Source of the DNA: Clostridioides difficile | GTDB taxonomy: Bacteria; Bacillota; Clostridia; Peptostreptococcales; Peptostreptococcaceae | Length of the DNA: 64,000 bases | Reading direction: 5' to 3' | Assembly (NCBI GenBank): GCA_024919175.1 | Contig: CP103804.1 | Location: 2,480,001-2,544,000, forward strand | Shown here: positions 63,482-64,000 of the stretch, piece by piece | How positions within the stretch are numbered: the first letter of the stretch is position 1 | Layout of the letters: each line of letters begins with the position of its first letter | The notes under the pieces: generated by a model | What the model was told of the DNA's origin: nothing | What the model saw: the letters and a program-made list of their open reading frames with translations, nothing else | Databases searched by the model: none | Translations under genes and position numbers: made by a program

Positions 63482-64000
63482 ATGTTGGTCCTATTTTTTG
63501 CAATATGTATGATAATTATATCTATAATAACTATTAAAAAAAGTCAAAATACATGTGATGAATTGAGTCTAATGCTAAATCAATTATTGGAAGGTAAAGA
63601 AGTTTCTTATCCAGATACAAAAGATACAAGAGTGTCAAAAATTTCTTATCAAGTAAAAAAAGTTAAAGATATGATAGAGATAGAGGTAGAGCAATCAAAA
63701 TCAGAAAAGGAAGCAATTAAAAGTTTAATTTCAAACATGTCACATCAATTAAAAACACCACTATCAAATATTACCATTTACTGTGAACTTTTAGAAAATA
63801 TAAATCTTCCCACATCTAAAAAAGAAGAGTTTTTACAAAAAATGAAAAATCAAACTTTTAAAATTGACTGGTTGTTAGAATCACTATTTAAAATGACTAA
63901 ATTAGAAGATGGAGTTATTGAATTTGAAGCAGAAGAACTGCTGATTAAAGATACTATTGTTCAAAGTATCAGTACTGTTTTTAATAAAGCAGAATCTAAA
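63482..64000 (+). CDS. Sensor histidine kinase, cut by window end
   Basis: The first 173 codons are present and the gene runs past the window end. One N-terminal helix (about 2-18), a coiled-coil linker and the H-box SNMSHQLKTPLSNI (H88) are visible; the ATPase part is missing. It starts one base after the response-regulator stop codon, so the pair is translated together. The single helix and lack of an outside domain mean the stimulus is probably sensed at or through the membrane. Confidence 0.88.
   Translation, partial: MLVLFFAICMIIISIITIKKSQNTCDELSLMLNQLLEGKEVSYPDTKDTRVSKISYQVKKVKDMIEIEVEQSKSEKEAIKSLISNMSHQLKTPLSNITIYCELLENINLPTSKKEEFLQKMKNQTFKIDWLLESLFKMTKLEDGVIEFEAEELLIKDTIVQSISTVFNKAESK

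Overview
The window is AT-rich, low-GC Gram-positive DNA. Its codon use, strong AGGAGG-type ribosome sites, intrinsic terminators, the order mutS-mutL-miaA-hfq, an Hfq with an asparagine-rich tail, a PrdX-type editing protein and class I c-di-GMP riboswitches all suggest Clostridioides difficile or a very close relative. The organism name is an inference from recalled gene content, not from a database search.

Layout. 0-5.4 kb: a short flavodoxin, a MerR regulator divergent from an HpcH/HpaI-type aldolase with a textbook 19-bp-spacer MerR promoter, then a DtxR-like / cupin-PocR-AraC / TauE cluster. 5.7-13.9 kb: two very small genes with their own terminators, an SdpR/SdpI-like autorepressor-immunity pair with duplicated operators, a CMD-family protein, a MerR-GyrI regulator with a 19-bp-spacer promoter, a MocR regulator followed by azlCD, and a TPR lipoprotein. 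14-21 kb: an FtsX-type ABC exporter operon, a c-di-GMP-I riboswitch upstream of an SH3-repeat protein, a PadR regulator, a P-loop protein and a basic membrane protein. 21.3-23.9 kb: a tryptophan T-box with the ECF transporter gene trpP, then miaB.

24-33.6 kb looks like an accessory and decaying stretch between miaB and mutS. It holds a Nudix hydrolase, a racemase-like protein, a BlaR1-like protein that has lost the second zinc histidine, a helix-turn-helix relic with three in-frame stops, a zinc-ribbon membrane protein and a truncated paralogue, a flavin reductase, a metallophosphatase lipoprotein, and a frameshifted DUF4177-like gene. It ends with a second c-di-GMP-I riboswitch, in inverted orientation, upstream of a 58-codon gene. 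34-37 kb: a TPP riboswitch and a thiamine-precursor ABC transporter operon.

37-50.6 kb is housekeeping: mutS, mutL, miaA, hfq, an Alr/YnbB-type PLP enzyme and a PepV-type dipeptidase, followed by an orphan SIR2-domain protein with a zinc ribbon, a cyclase-family hydrolase, a prolyl-tRNA editing protein and a DUF554 protein. 51-64 kb: a BAAT-type thioesterase/hydrolase, a permease, a TetR gene plus a methyltransferase with foreign-looking arginine codons, a complete BceRSAB-like peptide-sensing module (regulator, intramembrane-sensing kinase, ATPase, large permease), a ferredoxin-type reductase, an autoregulated-looking TetR gene, and a second two-component system cut by the window end.

No tRNA, rRNA, CRISPR array, intact insertion sequence or prophage was seen. 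The most interesting material is regulatory: paired c-di-GMP switches on small genes, duplicated operators at the sdpR-like promoter, a 50-bp perfect palindrome between convergent genes, and several dyads placed precisely within promoters.
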